A stretch of DNA of 64,000 bases from CAVSRC01 sp963750065 (GTDB lineage Bacteria > Pseudomonadota > Alphaproteobacteria > Rhizobiales > Kaistiaceae), in NCBI GenBank assembly GCA_963750065.1, contig CAVVPK010000041.1, forward strand, positions 3,408 through 67,407, written 5' to 3'. This document shows, in pieces, positions 34,487 to 43,865 of the stretch. The stretch's first letter is position 1; each line of letters begins with the position of its first letter. A program made the translations under genes and the position numbers. The notes beneath the pieces were generated by a model. The model saw only the letters and a list, made by a program, of their open reading frames with translations. It was not told the DNA's origin and searched no databases.

Positions 34487-35468
34487 TCAACTCTCCAGGG
34501 TCCGTTTGATGCGCTCGACGATGCGGGCGGTGCCGGGGATGGCGAGGTCTTCCAGCGCATCGGAGGCGGGAAGCGGGATATGCGGCGTGGTGATCCTGAC
34601 CGGCGGTCCGTCAAGATCGTAGAAGCCCTCGTCGGCGACGATCGACACGATCTCTGCTCCCCATCCGCACAGGCGCGGGTTTTCCTCGACCGTGAACAGG
34701 CGCCCGGTGCGGCCGACCGAACTCGAGAATGGTCTGCGTGTCGAGCGGCACGAGGCTGCGCACGTCGATCACTTCGCAGTCGATGCCGTGGTCGCGCTGC
34801 AGCACTTCTGCTGCTTCGAGCGCCCGCGGCACCATCAGCGCCAACGCCAGGATGGTGGCGTCCGAGCCCGGCCGCAGGATCTTGGCCGTCCCCAGCGTAT
34901 CGACGATCTCGCCGTCCGGCACCTCGCCCTTCACCGCATAGAGCGACTTGTGCTCGAGGAAGATGACCGGATCGGGATCGCGCACCGATGCGGCCAACAG
35001 CCCGATCACGTCGACCGGCGAAGACGGCGCCACCACCTTGAGGCCGGGGATCATCATGCACCAGTTCTCGACGCTCTGGCTGTGCTGCGCGCCGAAGCGC
35101 GAGCCGCCGCCATTGGCCGTGCGCACCACCAGCGGCACCTTGACCTGGCCGTTGGTCATGTAGCGGCTCTTGGGGAACTCGTTGGCGATGTAGTCGAAGC
35201 ACACCGCGAAGAAGTCCGAGAACATGATCTCAGCGATCGGCTTGAGGCCGGTCATCGCCGCACCCATCGCCGCACCCATGATCGCCTGTTCGGAGATCGG
35301 CGTGTCGCGCACCCTGAGCGGGCCGAACTGCTCGTAGAGGCCGACCGTCGCCTTGAACACGCCGCCGGCCTTGGCGATGTCCTCGCCGAGGAACACGACA
35401 TCGGCGTCGCGCTCCATCTCCTGCGCGATGCCGCGGATAACCGCGTCGCGATAGCTCAGTTCCGCCAT
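34487..35468 (-). CDS. 2-oxoacid dehydrogenase E1 beta subunit, one-base frameshift
   Basis: Starts MAELSYRDAVIRGIAQEMER and carries the E1 beta motifs FLGEDIAKAGGVFKAT, ISEQAIMGAAMGAAMTGLKP and PVIFLEHKSLY. After DVRSLVPLDTQTILE the frame shifts near 34716-34726 (GAGTTCGG on the minus strand where GAG-TCG-G is expected). The correct continuation VGRTGRLFTVEENPRLCGWG, then AEIVSIVADEGFYDLDGPPV, is in the neighbouring frame and ends at 34487. Removing one base gives about 326 residues, the normal length. With E1 alpha it forms the thiamine-diphosphate decarboxylase of the complex. Overlaps the E1 alpha gene end by 13 bp. Confidence 0.9.
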
Positions 35469-36502
35469 GCCCAGCCTCCATCAGCGTAGACGTCGGTGGT
35501 CAGGACGTCGGGGGAGGTGGTCGGCGCCGCCTTGCAGGTCTCGGTCGCCGCGTCGACTTCCTCGTTCACTTCGGCCTCGATGCGTGCGATCGCCTCTTCG
35601 GCGATGCCGAACTGCGCCAGCCGCTCGCGATAGATCTTGATCGGATCGCGTTCTTTCCAGGCGTCCAGCTCGCCCGCGGGCCGGTACTTTGCCGGGTCGG
35701 CGCGCGAATGGCCACTGTGGCGATAGGTCAGGCACTCGATCAGCGACGGTCCGTTTCCGGCCCGCGCCTTGTCGTAGGCGGCCTGCGCAGTGCGGTGGAC
35801 CACGTCGGCGTCGTTGCCGTCGATGACGATGCGCTCGAGCCCGTAGGCGGCGGCGCGATCGGCCGCCGGATGCGGCACGGCGGTCACCTCGGAGATCGGT
35901 GTGTACTCCATGTAGAGGTTGTTCTCGCAGACGAAGATGACGGGCAGCTTCCAGATCGCGGCGAAATTGAGCGCCTCGTGGAAGGCGCCGATATTGGTCG
36001 TGCCGTCGCCGAAAAAGCAGACCGACACGTCGCTGTCGCCTTTGTACTGCGCCCGCCAGGCGGCGCCGCAGGCGATCGGCAGATGAGCGCCGATAATCGC
36101 ATAGGAGCCCATGACGCCATGGTCGACCGAGGTCAGATGCATCGACCCGCCCTTGCCGCGCATCAGACCGTTGTCGCGCTGCATGAGTTCGCCGAGCACC
36201 TTCTCCACCGACACCCCGCGGGCCAGCGTGTGGGCATGACCGCGATAGGTGCAGAATGACAGGTCGCCGGGCTGCATCGCCGAAGCGAAGCCGGCTGCCA
36301 CCGCCTCCTGGCCCAGCGAAAGATGGCTCGTGCCTTTCACCAGGTTCTGCAGGAACAGGTCATAGGCCCGCTGCTCCGCCTGCCGGATCACGTACTGCGT
36401 CCGGTACAGCTGCAGCCGCAGCCCCTCGCCGATGTCGTCGTTGGCTATCGCCGCAAGCGGCTCCTTGCGCCGGTCGCTCTTCCGCACCCCCGCCTTGCTC
36501 AT
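35456..36502 (-). CDS. 2-oxoacid dehydrogenase E1 alpha subunit (acetoin/pyruvate type)
   Basis: The thiamine-diphosphate motif runs from GDGTTNIGAFHEALNFA to VIFVCENNLYME. LSLGQEAVAAGFASAMQPGD, RGHAHTLARG and RYHSGHSRADPAKYR-like TYRHSGHSRADP are family hallmarks. At 348 residues it is the short heterotetrameric E1 type found in AcoA and PdhA enzymes. The enzyme decarboxylates a 2-oxoacid (or cleaves acetoin) and loads E2 lipoyl groups. The specific substrate cannot be decided from sequence. Overlaps E1 beta and follows the Gfo/Idh gene in the same operon. Confidence 0.92.
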   Translation of the reverse strand: MSKAGVRKSDRRKEPLAAIANDDIGEGLRLQLYRTQYVIRQAEQRAYDLFLQNLVKGTSHLSLGQEAVAAGFASAMQPGDLSFCTYRGHAHTLARGVSVEKVLGELMQRDNGLMRGKGGSMHLTSVDHGVMGSYAIIGAHLPIACGAAWRAQYKGDSDVSVCFFGDGTTNIGAFHEALNFAAIWKLPVIFVCENNLYMEYTPISEVTAVPHPAADRAAAYGLERIVIDGNDADVVHRTAQAAYDKARAGNGPSLIECLTYRHSGHSRADPAKYRPAGELDAWKERDPIKIYRERLAQFGIAEEAIARIEAEVNEEVDAATETCKAAPTTSPDVLTTDVYADGGWAWRN

Positions 36503-36572
36503 CCGCTTCCTCTACTCTCGAACACCATAGATCGTGTCGCGGAAACTCCGGCGGCCATTGCACGCACCCCGT

Positions 36573-37565
36573 TCACGGCCGTTCAAGCGCACCGTCGCTG
36601 CGCGACGACCGGACGATCGCCTCGAAGAGGCGGATGTTGCTGACCAGCTCGTCGCCGGAGAACCTATAGGGCGCCTTGCCTTCCACGGCATCGGCCCACG
36701 CCTCGAAATTCTGGGTCACCGTGTCGGTCGCCTCATAGACCACCTGGCGGCGCTCCTTGCCGTCGTTATGCGTGAGGTAGGTCGGCATGTTGCGATCGAT
36801 ATTGGCCACGCTGATGATCTCGACCCAGCCGGCGTCGCCAAAAAGGGCGAAGCGGCCGTAAAACGGCGTCACCGACGATGAATTGAGCGTCGCCCGCGCG
36901 CCCGACTTGAAGGCGATGCTGGCGGAGACGAAGTCCTCGGCCGGCGGCGTGAAGATCATGCTGGCGGTATGCGCGGAAACCTCCTGCGCCGGGCCGGCGA
37001 ACAGGGTGAAGAGGTCGGTCAGATGGATGCCGACGGCGGTCATCATGCCGGCCGGCGCGCTCTTGGCGCTGAGCCGCCAGTTGTCCGGGGCGAGCTTACG
37101 GAACTGGTCGTGGCTGTAATTGGCTTCCATGAGCAGGATCTTGCCGAGCGCGCCGGAGGCGACCAGCCGCTGCAGTTCTTCGAACGCCGGTTCCCACCGG
37201 CGCTCATGGCCAACCCCGAGAACCTTGCCCGCCTTGTGGCAGGCATCGACGATGCGCTGGGCGCCGCCGCCCGTCATGGCGAGTGGCTTTTCGCAGAAGA
37301 CGTTCTTGCCGCCGGCAATCACCTGCAGCGCCTGCTGCTCGTGCAGCTCATGCGGCGTGGCGAGAATGACGCCCTGGATGTCCGGGTCGGCGAGCACCGC
37401 GGCGATGTCCTTCTCCAGCCTGAACGGATGCGCGTTGCGGAATGCCTCGACATCGGCCGGAGGCATGGGATCGACCCCGCAGATGACTTCAAAACGCGCG
37501 CTCTTCTCCAGGCAGCCGATGATCTGTTTGCCCCACCAGCCGAGCCCTGCCACTGCCACTTTCAT
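36573..37565 (-). CDS. Gfo/Idh/MocA-family NAD(P)-dependent oxidoreductase
   Basis: The N-terminal Rossmann motif is VAVAGLGWWGKQIIGCLEKS; the conserved EKP motif is in NVFCEKPLAMTGGGAQ; the catalytic His-containing motif is GMMTAVGIHLTDLF. ATG 37565 follows GGGAAGGCAAGTCA; the frame is open far upstream but that part overlaps the next gene antiparallel to any known sequence. The family oxidises or reduces hydroxyl groups of sugars, cyclitols and related compounds. The gene fits a catabolic pathway for a polyol or sugar-like substrate delivered by the RbsABC-type importers. Confidence 0.9.
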   Translation of the reverse strand: MKVAVAGLGWWGKQIIGCLEKSARFEVICGVDPMPPADVEAFRNAHPFRLEKDIAAVLADPDIQGVILATPHELHEQQALQVIAGGKNVFCEKPLAMTGGGAQRIVDACHKAGKVLGVGHERRWEPAFEELQRLVASGALGKILLMEANYSHDQFRKLAPDNWRLSAKSAPAGMMTAVGIHLTDLFTLFAGPAQEVSAHTASMIFTPPAEDFVSASIAFKSGARATLNSSSVTPFYGRFALFGDAGWVEIISVANIDRNMPTYLTHNDGKERRQVVYEATDTVTQNFEAWADAVEGKAPYRFSGDELVSNIRLFEAIVRSSRSDGALERP

Positions 37566-37620
37566 TGACTTGCCTTCCCGATGCCCTGTCTGTCCTTCCG
37601 CTTTTGCCGTCACAAGGCGC

Positions 37621-38583
37621 CTAGGCGCCGTTCTCTTCGGGTTCGAGCCCGTCCGAGACCGTGACGTTCTCGCTCTCCAGCTTGACGCCGGCAAAAAGCG
37701 CAAGCGTCTCGAACGCCGACGCGAAGTCCTTGCGCAGATAGGCTTCCGGATTGGGCTGCAGCGTCGCCGTGCCGAAATGCGACTGCAGCACTTCGCGGGC
37801 CGCCGCGGTGACCGGCATGGCGACGCCAAGCTCGCGCGCTATCGACAGGCCGAGATCGATGTCCTTGCGCTGGAGGACGGGCGTGAAGGTGGTGGTCCAG
37901 TCGAGATTGACCAGCGCCGGCGACTTGTAGCGGGTGAAGACCGAACCGACGACGCTGTTGTTGAGGAACTCGAGGAAGGCATGACGCTTCACGCCGGCCT
38001 TCTGGGCGAGCAGCGTGACTTCCATCATATTCTCGCTGATGACCCCGAGGAGAAGATTGACGGCGATCTTGCACATGCGCGCCAGTTCGCCTTCGCCGGC
38101 ATAGGCCGCACCGCGTGGCGCGATGGTGATGAGCAGCGGCTGGACCTTGTCGAACGCGTCCTGCGGGCCGGAGACGACACAGGAGAACTTGCCCGAGCGC
38201 ACGCAACCGGGATTGCCGCTGACCGGCGCGGCGAGGAACTGCACCCCGACTTCGTCGAGGCGCCGACGGATCTCGGCCGACTCGTCCATACCGATGGTCG
38301 AGCAGTCGACCAGCAGGCGCGGCATGGCCTTCAGGCCGGGACGGAACATGCCCTCGCTGCCGAAGCAGACATCCATGACGTCCTTGCCGGTCGACAGCAT
38401 CGTGAAAAGTACATCGACATCGGCGAGGCCGGACCTGGCATCGACCACCGTGGCGCCCTTCAGCTCGTCAGTCTCCGCCTTGGCGCGGGTGCGATTCCAT
38501 ATGGCGAGCGAATGGCCTGCCTTGAGCAACCTGGCGGCCATGGGCGCACCCATGCGCCCGACGCCGATCCAACCGAGTTTCAT
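37621..38583 (-). CDS. Beta-hydroxyacid dehydrogenase (3-hydroxyisobutyrate dehydrogenase family)
   Basis: The Rossmann motif GWIGVGRMGAPMAARLLKAG, the substrate-binding VDCSTIGMDESAEI, the GAPVSG-like AAPVSGNPGCVRSGK and the catalytic Lys in MCKIAVNLLLGVISENMMEV are clear. The 320-residue length is normal. Family members oxidise 3-hydroxyacids such as 3-hydroxyisobutyrate, tartronate semialdehyde or L-threonate to the oxo acid or semialdehyde. A semialdehyde product would suit the SSADH-type enzyme in the same operon. Confidence 0.9.
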   Translation of the reverse strand: MKLGWIGVGRMGAPMAARLLKAGHSLAIWNRTRAKAETDELKGATVVDARSGLADVDVLFTMLSTGKDVMDVCFGSEGMFRPGLKAMPRLLVDCSTIGMDESAEIRRRLDEVGVQFLAAPVSGNPGCVRSGKFSCVVSGPQDAFDKVQPLLITIAPRGAAYAGEGELARMCKIAVNLLLGVISENMMEVTLLAQKAGVKRHAFLEFLNNSVVGSVFTRYKSPALVNLDWTTTFTPVLQRKDIDLGLSIARELGVAMPVTAAAREVLQSHFGTATLQPNPEAYLRKDFASAFETLALFAGVKLESENVTVSDGLEPEENGA

Positions 38584-38604
38584 ACCTGGTGTCCTTCTCT
38601 GAGG

Positions 38605-39687
38605 TCATGCGGGTTCATGGGCGGCTCCGACATACGCGGGCACGACGGTGTCGCCGACGGTGACCTCGGCAAGCGCCGCGGCGATCGCTGCGACCGCCGG
38701 GCGCGCGCCTTCGTCACCGATGACGACGATGCTGGTGGCGGGCGAACGCGACCAGCCGGTGAGACGCACGGGGCTATGGAAGACCCTCTGCACGCCGTGA
38801 ATGACGAGCGGGCGTGGATCGCCTGCGGTGTGGACCAGCCCCTTGAGGCGGAGGAGCGAATCGCCGAAACGCGCGACGATGCCGCCGAGCTGCGACGACA
38901 GGCGCGGCCAGTCGACCGGGCGCGTCTCCTCGACCAGCCAGGTCCCGACGGACGGTCCATGCGCGGCGCCGCCGCTGAAGCGGATGCTGCCGGGCTCCTT
39001 CCCCTCATGCAGCGGCAGCCGGCGCAACGCATCGGCGGCAAGCCAGCGGTCGCCGTCGGCGCGGCCGCTTTGCGCATTGAACAGCGACGCGCCGAACAGG
39101 ATGTCGGCGTCGATGGCGCCATGACTGGCATACGCCACGGCCGCTCCCGGATTGATCGCGCGCAATCGATCGGCGAGTGCGGCGACCTCGGCCGGCTCGG
39201 CAAGATCGACCTTGGTGATGATCCGACGATCGGCGACGGCGCATTGCCGTTGCGCCAGCGCTTGGCGGGCAAGATCGCGGCGGCCGTTGACCGCGTCGAT
39301 GGTGGCGACCAGCGCATCGAGTCGGATCGCCTGGCGCAGGCGCGGATCGGCCATCAGGCCGCGCAGGGCCGCGGCTGGATCGGCGAGGCCCGAGGTTTCG
39401 ACGACGATGCGCCGCGGCGGCTGCGGCCGCCGGCACAGCCGCCAGACGGTCGCGGCGAGATCGTCGCGGGCGACGCAGCACAGACAGCCATTGGCGAGCA
39501 GCATGACGTCGTCGGAGCCGAGCGCTTCGGCGAAAATCGCATCGTCGATGCCGACCGCGCCGAACTCGTTGACGATGACAGCCGTCCCCGCCATCGCCGG
39601 CTGCCTGAGAAGGGCCGCGATCAGGGTCGTCTTGCCGCTGCCGAGGAAGCCGGTGACGAGCGACACCGGGACTCGATCGATGGTCAT
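38605..39687 (-). CDS. COG0523 (CobW/P47K) GTPase, probable metallochaperone
   Basis: Walker A is VTGFLGSGKTTLIAALL, the metal-binding motif is LLANGCLCCVARDD (CxCC), the switch region is VETSGLADPAAAL and the base-specificity motif is ITKVDLAEP (NKxD-like). A C-terminal CobW_C region follows. COG0523 GTPases load metals, often zinc or iron, onto client metalloenzymes. Its position directly between amidohydrolase and dehydrogenase genes suggests a dedicated client, most likely the amidohydrolases or the M24 protein of this island. ATG 39687 follows AAAGGAG. Confidence 0.92.
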   Translation of the reverse strand: MTIDRVPVSLVTGFLGSGKTTLIAALLRQPAMAGTAVIVNEFGAVGIDDAIFAEALGSDDVMLLANGCLCCVARDDLAATVWRLCRRPQPPRRIVVETSGLADPAAALRGLMADPRLRQAIRLDALVATIDAVNGRRDLARQALAQRQCAVADRRIITKVDLAEPAEVAALADRLRAINPGAAVAYASHGAIDADILFGASLFNAQSGRADGDRWLAADALRRLPLHEGKEPGSIRFSGGAAHGPSVGTWLVEETRPVDWPRLSSQLGGIVARFGDSLLRLKGLVHTAGDPRPLVIHGVQRVFHSPVRLTGWSRSPATSIVVIGDEGARPAVAAIAAALAEVTVGDTVVPAYVGAAHEPA

Positions 39688-39735
39688 CTGCTCCTTTCCA
39701 GGCGCTCCCCGGCGCGCGTGCCGGGCGGACGGATC

Positions 39736-41124
39736 CTAGAATTCGGATTTCGGCTCTTCTTCATAAGGCGCCACGATCCACGAACCGTCGGTCGGCACGC
39801 CGGCACGAGCGAAAAGCGCGTCGCGCCGGGCATCGACCCGGCGGCGGAAAGCCGCGAAGTCGATGTCGAGCAGATTGCCATGGCGCTTGCGTGCCTTGCC
39901 ACCGACGAAGACGCTGTCGACATTGCCGACATTGGAGAACTCGACCACGCCGCCGACGGGATTGTTCATCGGGATGAGGTTCATGCTGTTGGTGTTGATG
40001 AGGACGATGTCGGCCTGCTTGCCCGGCGTCAGGCTGCCGGTCTTGTGATCGAGGCCGCAGGCCTTGGCCCCCTGCAGCGTGGCGAATTCGAGAACGTCGC
40101 GACTGGTCAGCGGCAGCGGATGCACCGCGACCCGCTCCTCCAGCGCCTTGCGGTGGACGATCAGGCGCGTGCCGGCGAGCAGTGCCCGCATGGCGTTGAA
40201 CATGTCGCCGGGAATGGTGGTGACGACATCGATTGACAGGCTCGGCCGGATGCCGACGGCAAGGAAGCGCAGTGCCGGCGGCAGGCCGTGGCCCATCTGC
40301 ATTTCGACCTCCGGTGCGATCGCGCCGCTGCCGCCGGTATCGGCGATCAGCCGGTACTCGTCGTCACCGATGGTGTTGCAGTGGACGTAGGTGGTGTCGT
40401 CCTTGAGCAGGCCACGCGATTGCATCTGGATGAGGGGGCGGTTGAAGCCCCACAGGCCGTCGCCGACATGGACGGTGATGCGGATGCCGAGGTCGCGCGC
40501 CGTGTTGAAATCCTGCTCGGTGATGTCGAGCGTGGTGAACTGCGGCCCGCGCGCGGCGACCGCCATGGTGACCAGGCCATCGTCCGAGGGAAAGTGCTCC
40601 TTGCGCACGCGCCGGATATCGGCGTAGTCGGTGGCGATGGTGTTCGGCGGAAACCACTCGGCATTGGAATTGCCGTAGCCGAAGACGCCGCGGATGCCGG
40701 AATCCTTCAGCCCGGCGACCGAGGCGTCGGAATGCTCTGGCGAATTGTTGTTGTGCGACCAGTCGTAGAGCGTGGTGATGCCGCTATCGAGCGCCTCGAG
40801 CGCACCGAGCAGGTTGCCGACGTAATTGTCCTCGGGCGTGTAGAGCCCGCCCATTACGCCGCGCACGCCGGTGAAATACTGGGCGTGCGACCAGTCCGGC
40901 CCGGTCGCCCTGAGCAGTGCTTCCCAGGTGTGGCGATGGGTGTCGATGAAACCCGGGATGGCGATGCAATCGGTGGCATCGACGATTTCGGCGTCGTCAG
41001 CCGCGATCGACGGCGCGATAGCGGCGATCTTGTCGCCTTCGATCAGAATGTCGCCGGCGGAAAGATCTCCGACGTCTGGGTCGACCGAAATGATCGTGGC
41101 ATTGCGAATGAGCGTTCGCGCCAT
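39736..41124 (-). CDS. Metal-dependent amidohydrolase/deaminase (TrzN/SsnA-like)
   Basis: ATG 41124 follows GGGAGGAAG. The composite N-terminal beta-domain (LIRNATIISVDPDVGDLSAG) leads to the HxH metal motif IPGFIDTHRHTWEALLRATG. Further ligands are the His of TVHVGDG, the His of TYVHCNTIGDDEY and the Asp region SLSIDVVTTIPGDMF. The C-terminal LTPGKQADIVLINT is family-typical. The group removes amino or halide substituents from heterocycles or cleaves cyclic amides. It is paralogous to the amidohydrolase at 49082 (shared SHNN(T/N) and GNxxxxLxxLDxGxT(C/T) patterns). Confidence 0.9.
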   Translation of the reverse strand: MARTLIRNATIISVDPDVGDLSAGDILIEGDKIAAIAPSIAADDAEIVDATDCIAIPGFIDTHRHTWEALLRATGPDWSHAQYFTGVRGVMGGLYTPEDNYVGNLLGALEALDSGITTLYDWSHNNNSPEHSDASVAGLKDSGIRGVFGYGNSNAEWFPPNTIATDYADIRRVRKEHFPSDDGLVTMAVAARGPQFTTLDITEQDFNTARDLGIRITVHVGDGLWGFNRPLIQMQSRGLLKDDTTYVHCNTIGDDEYRLIADTGGSGAIAPEVEMQMGHGLPPALRFLAVGIRPSLSIDVVTTIPGDMFNAMRALLAGTRLIVHRKALEERVAVHPLPLTSRDVLEFATLQGAKACGLDHKTGSLTPGKQADIVLINTNSMNLIPMNNPVGGVVEFSNVGNVDSVFVGGKARKRHGNLLDIDFAAFRRRVDARRDALFARAGVPTDGSWIVAPYEEEPKSEF

Positions 41125-41155
41125 GTGCTTCCTCCCGGGTTCATGAGCGTTGGGC

Positions 41156-42454
41156 TCAATATTGGTTGGCGATGGGAAGCTCCTCCGCCGGGAAGAGGGA
41201 GATGACGCGGCAGCCCTTGTCGGTGACCACGACCTCTTCCTCGATACGCGCGGCGGAGTAGCCGTCCTTGGCCGGGCAATAGGTCTCCAGCGCGAATACC
41301 ATGCCGGTCTTGATCTCCATCGGCTGGTCGAGGGAGACCAGGCGCGAGATGATCGGCCGTTCGTGCAGGGCCAGGCCGAGGCCATGCCCGAACTGCAGGC
41401 CGAATGCCGCCATCTCGCTGGGGAAGCCGAACTCCTCCGCTTTCGGCCAAACGCTGGCGACCGTGTCGGTCGACACGCCCGGCCTGATCAGCGCGATCGC
41501 CTCGTCCAGCCACTGGCGGCACTGCTTGTAGGCGTCGTGCTGAACCGGCGTCGCCCGGCCGACATTGAAGGTGCGGTAGTAGCAGGTGCGGTAGCCCTGA
41601 TAGGACTGCAGGATGTCGAAGAAGGCCTGGTCGCCGGGGCGGAAGAGACGGTCGGTGAAGTTGTGCGGGTGCGGGTTGCCGCGCTCGCCGGAGATGGCGT
41701 TGATCGCCTCGACGTCGTCGGAGCCCATGGCGTAAAGCATCTCGTTGGCCTTGGCGACGATATCGTTCTCGCGCACGCCGGGCTTCAGCTCCTCCCAGAT
41801 CATGTGATAGGTGCCGTCGACCATGGCGGCGGCCTGGTTGAGGAGCACGATCTCGTCGATGTTCTTGATCTCGCGGGCGTCGAGCATCACCTGCTGGCCG
41901 TCGACGACGTTCATGCCGGCGGCCTGCAGCTCGAACAGCATGGCGGTCTCGGCAAGATCGACGCCGACCGGCATTTTGTCGACGCCGCCGTTCTTCAACA
42001 GCGACATGATCTCGGCGGCGTGGTTCTTCATCAGCCCGGCCGAAGGCGGCACGGTGCCACGCATGCCGAGCATGCCGGCGCGCACATTGTCGGGCGCCAG
42101 CCAGTCGCAATAGAGGCGGTGGTGGACGGCGGCGGAGCCGAAGTCCCAGACGATCGGTTCCTGACCGCGCATGAGAAGCGCGAAACGGCAGAGCTTGTCG
42201 CGCTCCCATTCGCCGATCTTGGTGGAGGTGACGTAACGGATGTTGTTGACGTCGAAAAGCAGCAATGCCCCGCACTGGGAGGCGTCGAGCGCGGCACGGG
42301 CGCGCGCCAGGCGGTAGCGCCGCAGGCGGTCAAAGTCGACCCGCCCCTCGAAATCGACATTGGTGTGGCCCGGCGCCGGGATCTGGCGATCCCAGTTCCA
42401 GTGAGGGGCGAAATCCTCCGGGCGGAGAATCTGCGGCTTGAGTGCGTTGTCCAA
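41156..42454 (-). CDS. M24-family pita-bread hydrolase (creatinase/aminopeptidase P-like)
   Basis: The N-terminal creatinase_N domain (ARAALDASQCGALLLFDVNN, then IRYVTSTKIGEWERDKLCRF) is followed by the pita-bread domain. The metal or catalytic positions seen are Asp in FFDILQSYQGY, His in FGHGLGLALHERP, Glu in VFALETYCP and Glu in ARIEEEVVVT. The second Asp of the usual GYxxDxTRTF reads GYRTCYYRTF, a Cys. The start appears to be TTG 42454 with GAGGAA about 8 bp upstream. The family includes prolidases, creatinase and DddP-type DMSP lyases, so chemistry cannot be fixed. First gene of the nine-gene operon, 106 bp downstream of an operator motif. Confidence 0.85.
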   Translation of the reverse strand: MDNALKPQILRPEDFAPHWNWDRQIPAPGHTNVDFEGRVDFDRLRRYRLARARAALDASQCGALLLFDVNNIRYVTSTKIGEWERDKLCRFALLMRGQEPIVWDFGSAAVHHRLYCDWLAPDNVRAGMLGMRGTVPPSAGLMKNHAAEIMSLLKNGGVDKMPVGVDLAETAMLFELQAAGMNVVDGQQVMLDAREIKNIDEIVLLNQAAAMVDGTYHMIWEELKPGVRENDIVAKANEMLYAMGSDDVEAINAISGERGNPHPHNFTDRLFRPGDQAFFDILQSYQGYRTCYYRTFNVGRATPVQHDAYKQCRQWLDEAIALIRPGVSTDTVASVWPKAEEFGFPSEMAAFGLQFGHGLGLALHERPIISRLVSLDQPMEIKTGMVFALETYCPAKDGYSAARIEEEVVVTDKGCRVISLFPAEELPIANQY

Positions 42455-42846
42455 GGCGTTTTTCCTCTATGGAGCCCGCTGAAGACCACCGGCTTCGGAC
42501 GGCCATGCGCGTCCGCGAGGTGATCCCGAGCGAAGCCGCATCGTTTGCGGCCGAATTGGAAATCGATTTAAGAATACACCGACGGATATGGCAAGCAGAA
42601 AAGTTGCTGCGACGCCGAAGACGATGCCGGCTTGTTCCAAATTTCGCTCAACTGCGACCGATTCTCCCGGCTTTTAGAGCTGGCGGAGCCCCTGCCATGC
42701 GCCTCTCGGTCGCATGACAGAGTGAGTAAAACGATTTTTACTTTCAGCTTGGGCCAGTGAAACGACGGGCGGACGATGCGGCCGCATCGCGGTGGCCGCT
42801 GTGCCGCCGGCCATTGCCGGCGGCACAGGCGACACGGTCGTTGCGC
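42455..42846 (-). promoter_or_regulatory. Promoter region of the nine-gene operon with two LacI-type operators
   Basis: Contains GAAATCGATTTAAG (42559-42572) and the dyad AGTAAAACGATTTTTACT (42725-42742), in which AGTAAAA and TTTTACT are exact complements around CGAT. Both match the AAAxCGxTTT core seen at 46621-46658, 51425-51440 and 51592-51607. No gene is present in this 392-bp gap between the ABC permease gene and the M24 gene. Confidence 0.7.
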
Positions 42847-43863
42847 TCAGTCGTTCTGCTCGCTCTTGCCCGAGGTCATGCGCGTGAGGATGAGAGAGAG
42901 CAGGATGATCGCGCCGTAAGTGGCGGAGATCCAGAACGTCTCGATGTTCGACAAGGTGAGGATGTTGGAGATGATGCCGAGCAGGATGACGCCGCACAGG
43001 GCGCCGAAGATCGAGCCCTTGCCGCCGTTCAGGCTGATGCGCCCGATCACCGCCGCCGCGAAGACGGTGAAGATCATGTTCTGACCCTGGCCGGACAGGA
43101 CCGAGGCCATGCGCCCGGTCAGCATGAGGCCGGAGAGCGCCGCCAGCCCGCCGCCGACGGCAAACACGGTGTGCACGAAGAGATCGACGCGGATGCCGGC
43201 GGCACGCGCCGCTTCGGCGTTGCCGCCGATGGCGTAGAGCGCCCGCCCCCAGCGGTGGTAGCGCAGGATGAATCCACCGATCGCATAGAGCCCGGCCGAT
43301 ACCCAGATCGACGCCGGCAGACCGAGCCATTGGGCGTTGCCGAGATAGAGCAATTGCGCCGGCAGGTCGTAGAGCGTGCGGCCGTCGGTCATGCCGATGG
43401 CGATGCCGCGCAGGAGGATCAGCATCGCCAGCGTGGTGATGAACGCATTGAGGCCGAGGCGGACGATGAGAAATCCGTTGAAGGCGCCGATGCCGATGCC
43501 GACGGCGAATATAACGACCAGCGCCAGGTTCGGGTCGAGCATCAGGCCGGAGCCGTTCATTGCCGAGCTGGTCACCAGCCAGGCGCCGAACATCGGCGCG
43601 ACGCCGACGATCGATTCGAGCGACAGATCGAACTTGCCGACGATCAGGATGATCGCCTCGGCCAGCACCAGCACCGACAGCTCGGAGGACTGCTGAAGGA
43701 TGTTGACGAGGTTCACCTTCGTCAGGAAGTTCGACTGAAGGAAGGTGCCGACGATCATGGCGAGGATGATCAGCTGTACCAGCGCCATCACATCGCCGCG
43801 GGGCCAATGCAGGCGCAATCGCGAGGCGACCGGTGCGGTCATCGCGGTTTTTTGAACGTCCAC
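42847..43863 (-). CDS. RbsC-type sugar ABC transporter permease
   Basis: About nine hydrophobic segments with the RbsC/BPD_transp_2 signatures IILIVGKFDLSLESIVGVAP, GAFNGFLIVRLGLNAFITTL, YAIGGNAEAARAAGIRVDLF and the late GGKGSIFGALCGVILLGIIS. It forms the membrane channel for the substrate captured by the protein at 45441 and driven by the ATPase at 43866. The start may be GTG 43863, 2 bp after the ATPase stop, or ATG 43842. All three genes are minus-strand and contiguous. Confidence 0.92.
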   Translation of the reverse strand: MDVQKTAMTAPVASRLRLHWPRGDVMALVQLIILAMIVGTFLQSNFLTKVNLVNILQQSSELSVLVLAEAIILIVGKFDLSLESIVGVAPMFGAWLVTSSAMNGSGLMLDPNLALVVIFAVGIGIGAFNGFLIVRLGLNAFITTLAMLILLRGIAIGMTDGRTLYDLPAQLLYLGNAQWLGLPASIWVSAGLYAIGGFILRYHRWGRALYAIGGNAEAARAAGIRVDLFVHTVFAVGGGLAALSGLMLTGRMASVLSGQGQNMIFTVFAAAVIGRISLNGGKGSIFGALCGVILLGIISNILTLSNIETFWISATYGAIILLSLILTRMTSGKSEQND

Positions 43864-43865
43864 AG

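Noticed and set aside
37120..40236. Long plus-strand open frame (about 1040 codons) opposite the oxidoreductase, dehydrogenase and metallochaperone genes
   Set aside because: Antisense shadow of four well-supported minus-strand genes; no recognisable features.
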